NCBI RefSeq assembly: GCF_001547935.1
Contig: NZ_AP014635.1
Coordinates: forward strand, 744,001 to 808,000
DNA length: 64,000 nucleotides
Reading direction: 5' to 3'
Source: Vibrio tritonius
GTDB lineage: Bacteria; Pseudomonadota; Gammaproteobacteria; Enterobacterales; Vibrionaceae
This document shows positions 62,537 through 64,000 of the stretch, piece by piece (positions within the stretch are counted from its first letter, which is position 1; each line of letters begins with the position of its first letter). A program made the position numbers and the translations under genes. Under the pieces are notes generated by a model. The model was given only the letters and a program-made list of their open reading frames with translations. It was not told where the DNA came from and searched no databases.

Positions 62537-63628
62537 CTACACATTGAAACGGAAATGCACTACATCGCCATCTTTTACGATGTAATCTTTTCCTTCTAGA
62601 CGCCATTTACCCGCTTCTTTGGCACCGCTTTCTCCGCGGAACTGGATGAAATCGTCGTAACCGACAACTTCTGCACGAATAAAGCCGCGCTCAAAGTCGG
62701 TATGGATTTTACCCGCAGCTTGTGGCGCTGTTGCACCGACAGGGATAGTCCATGCGCGAACTTCTTTCACACCCGCAGTGAAGTAAGTTTGTAAGTCGAG
62801 AAGTTCATAACCTGAGCGAATCACTCGGTTAAGGCCTGGTTCTTCGATACCAAGATCTGCAAGGAACTCATCGCGCTCGTCATCTTCAAGTTCTGCCATT
62901 TCTGCTTCAATTGCCGCACAAACAGCTACAACTACAGCATTTTCTTTAGCGGCATGTTCACGAACAGCATCAAGATAGGCATTATCTTCAAAACCATCTT
63001 CATTGACATTCGCAATGTACATAGTTGGTTTGAGGGTTAAGAAGTTGAGATAACCGACAGCTGCGGTTTCTTCTTTACTAAGTTCAACTGAACGAGCTGA
63101 GCCACCTTCGGTCAGAACTGGTAGCAGTTTTTCTAGCACAGTCAGTTCAAATTTTGCGTCTTTGTCGCCGCCTTTAGCGCGTTTCGCTTGGCGTTGAATG
63201 GCGCGTTCGCAACTGTCTAAATCTGCTAGAGCGAGTTCCAAGTTGATGACTTCAATATCTTCAATCGGTGACACTTTACCTGCTACGTGAACGATGTTTT
63301 CGTTTTCGAAACAACGAACAACGTGACCGATCGCATCAGTTTCACGGATGTTAGCTAGGAATTTATTACCTAAGCCTTCACCTTTAGAGGCGCCAGCAAC
63401 TAGGCCTGCAATGTCCACAAATTCCATAGTGGTTGGCAGAACACGCTCTGGATTTACGATTTCAGATAGCGCATCAAGACGCAAATCTGGCACAGGTACA
63501 ACACCTGTGTTTGGCTCAATAGTACAAAACGGGAAGTTAGCCGCTTCGATACCTGCTTTGGTAAGTGCATTAAAAAGAGTCGATTTACCTACGTTTGGTA
63601 AACCCACAATGCCACATTTAAAACCCAT
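62537..63628 (-). CDS. ychF: Ribosome-associated P-loop NTPase YchF
   Basis: YchF (OLA1 family) is an Obg-related NTPase that prefers ATP and takes part in translation start and stress responses. The 363 residues match E. coli. The P loop is GLPNVGKST (9-17), with [23 protein letters not shown] as the G3/switch region. The G4 position is replaced by the NVNE-type motif that gives ATP specificity ([10 protein letters not shown], about 205). The C-terminal TGS domain (about 280-363) contains [17 protein letters not shown] and ends HFRFNV. It follows pth on the minus strand, ten bases on. Confidence 0.95.
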   Translation of the reverse strand: MGFKCGIVGLPNVGKSTLFNALTKAGIEAANFPFCTIEPNTGVVPVPDLRLDALSEIVNPERVLPTTMEFVDIAGLVAGASKGEGLGNKFLANIRETDAIGHVVRCFENENIVHVAGKVSPIEDIEVINLELALADLDSCERAIQRQAKRAKGGDKDAKFELTVLEKLLPVLTEGGSARSVELSKEETAAVGYLNFLTLKPTMYIANVNEDGFEDNAYLDAVREHAAKENAVVVAVCAAIEAEMAELEDDERDEFLADLGIEEPGLNRVIRSGYELLDLQTYFTAGVKEVRAWTIPVGATAPQAAGKIHTDFERGFIRAEVVGYDDFIQFRGESGAKEAGKWRLEGKDYIVKDGDVVHFRFNV

Positions 63629-63638
63629 GACTATAACC

Positions 63639-64000
63639 TTATTCAGCTTTGAACGTGTGTAAGCGGTTTTGTGCTTTTGTTAGACCATCTTTCAGCAAAA
63701 TGTCTAGGCAACGAACGGATTCGTCTACCACGGCATTTAAACACTCTTGCTCTTTAGCAGGAGCTTTGCCTAACACATAGCCAGCTACTTTATCTTTATG
63801 TCCAGGATGGCCAATGCCAATCCGCAGACGGTAAAATTCTTTGTTGTTACCGAGTTTGGAAATGGTGTCTTTTAAGCCGTTATGGCCACCATGACCGCCC
63901 CCTTTCTTGAATTTAGCCACTCCCGGTGGAAGATCCAGTTCATCATGGGCGACCATGATTTCTTCAGGAGCGATCTGGTAAAACTTCGCTAGGGCTGCAA
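63639..64000 (-). CDS. pth: Peptidyl-tRNA hydrolase, C-terminal part (5' end beyond window)
   Basis: Pth frees tRNA from drop-off peptidyl-tRNA. The frame is open to the right edge of the window, so about the first 75 residues are missing. Visible motifs are [11 protein letters not shown] (with the catalytic Asp of the family), [12 protein letters not shown] and [21 protein letters not shown]. Pth-YchF adjacency is conserved in gammaproteobacteria. Confidence 0.93.
   Translation of the reverse strand, partial: AALAKFYQIAPEEIMVAHDELDLPPGVAKFKKGGGHGGHNGLKDTISKLGNNKEFYRLRIGIGHPGHKDKVAGYVLGKAPAKEQECLNAVVDESVRCLDILLKDGLTKAQNRLHTFKAE

Overview
The window reads as chromosome I of a Vibrio or close Vibrionaceae relative. 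The evidence is the gene order bamA-skp-lpxD-fabZ-lpxA-lpxB-rnhB-dnaE-accA-tilS, the yafD-mltD-gloB-yafS-rnhA-dnaQ block, and a complete polar-flagellum region with the Vibrio H/T-ring genes flgT, flgO and flgP, cheV-cheR, flgBCDEFGHIJKL and two flagellins of the FlaA and FlaC types. Sigma-54 promoters precede the flagellar operons. The species cannot be fixed from sequence reading alone.

Layout. 1-5.4 kb: outer-membrane assembly and lipid A synthesis (bamA 3' end, skp, lpxD, fabZ, lpxA, lpxB, rnhB). 5.5-12.3 kb: dnaE, accA, tilS, a small cytochrome c, glnB. 12.4-24.5 kb: housekeeping genes (yafD, mltD, gloB, yafS, rnhA, dnaQ, a TIGR03503-type membrane protein, gmhA, yafJ, purMN behind a PUR box, upp, rluF). 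24.6-31.3 kb: smrA, an apparently FNR-controlled short transcript that may encode a 37-residue peptide, tRNA-Pro, a TraB/GumN-family protein, copA behind a MerR-type (CueR) promoter, gltX. 31.4-39.3 kb: the most accessory-looking part, holding an orphan hypothetical gene and a six-gene minus-strand operon. The operon encodes a fused ABC permease, an ATPase, a periplasmic binding protein, an inositol-monophosphatase-family enzyme, a tyrosine/dual-specificity-phosphatase-like protein and a LacI regulator, with a perfect operator-like palindrome just upstream. It ends against tRNA-Arg(CCT). 39.5-59.8 kb: the flagellar and chemotaxis region. 60.3-62.3 kb: 17 tRNA genes on the minus strand (7 Leu-TAG, 5 Gln-TTG, 3 Met, 1 Gln-CTG, 1 Leu-CAG), an expanded relative of the E. 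coli metT-leuW-gln operon, containing an apparently exact 577-bp direct repeat. 62.5-64 kb: ychF and the 5'-truncated pth.

How it works together. The flagellar block carries the rod, hook, rings, chaperone and anti-sigma factor. Sigma-54 sites lie before flgO, flgB, flgF, flgK and flaA, and sigma-28-like sites before flgM and flaC, matching the Vibrio transcription hierarchy. The six-gene operon is best read as import of an organic phosphate, such as a sugar phosphate, followed by intracellular dephosphorylation, although its transporter subunits also resemble iron(III) systems.

Most worth a second look: the FNR-site transcript at 25.2-25.5 kb, the transporter/phosphatase/LacI operon, the duplicated tRNA array, and a strong intrinsic terminator lying inside the flagellar operon between flgH and flgI.
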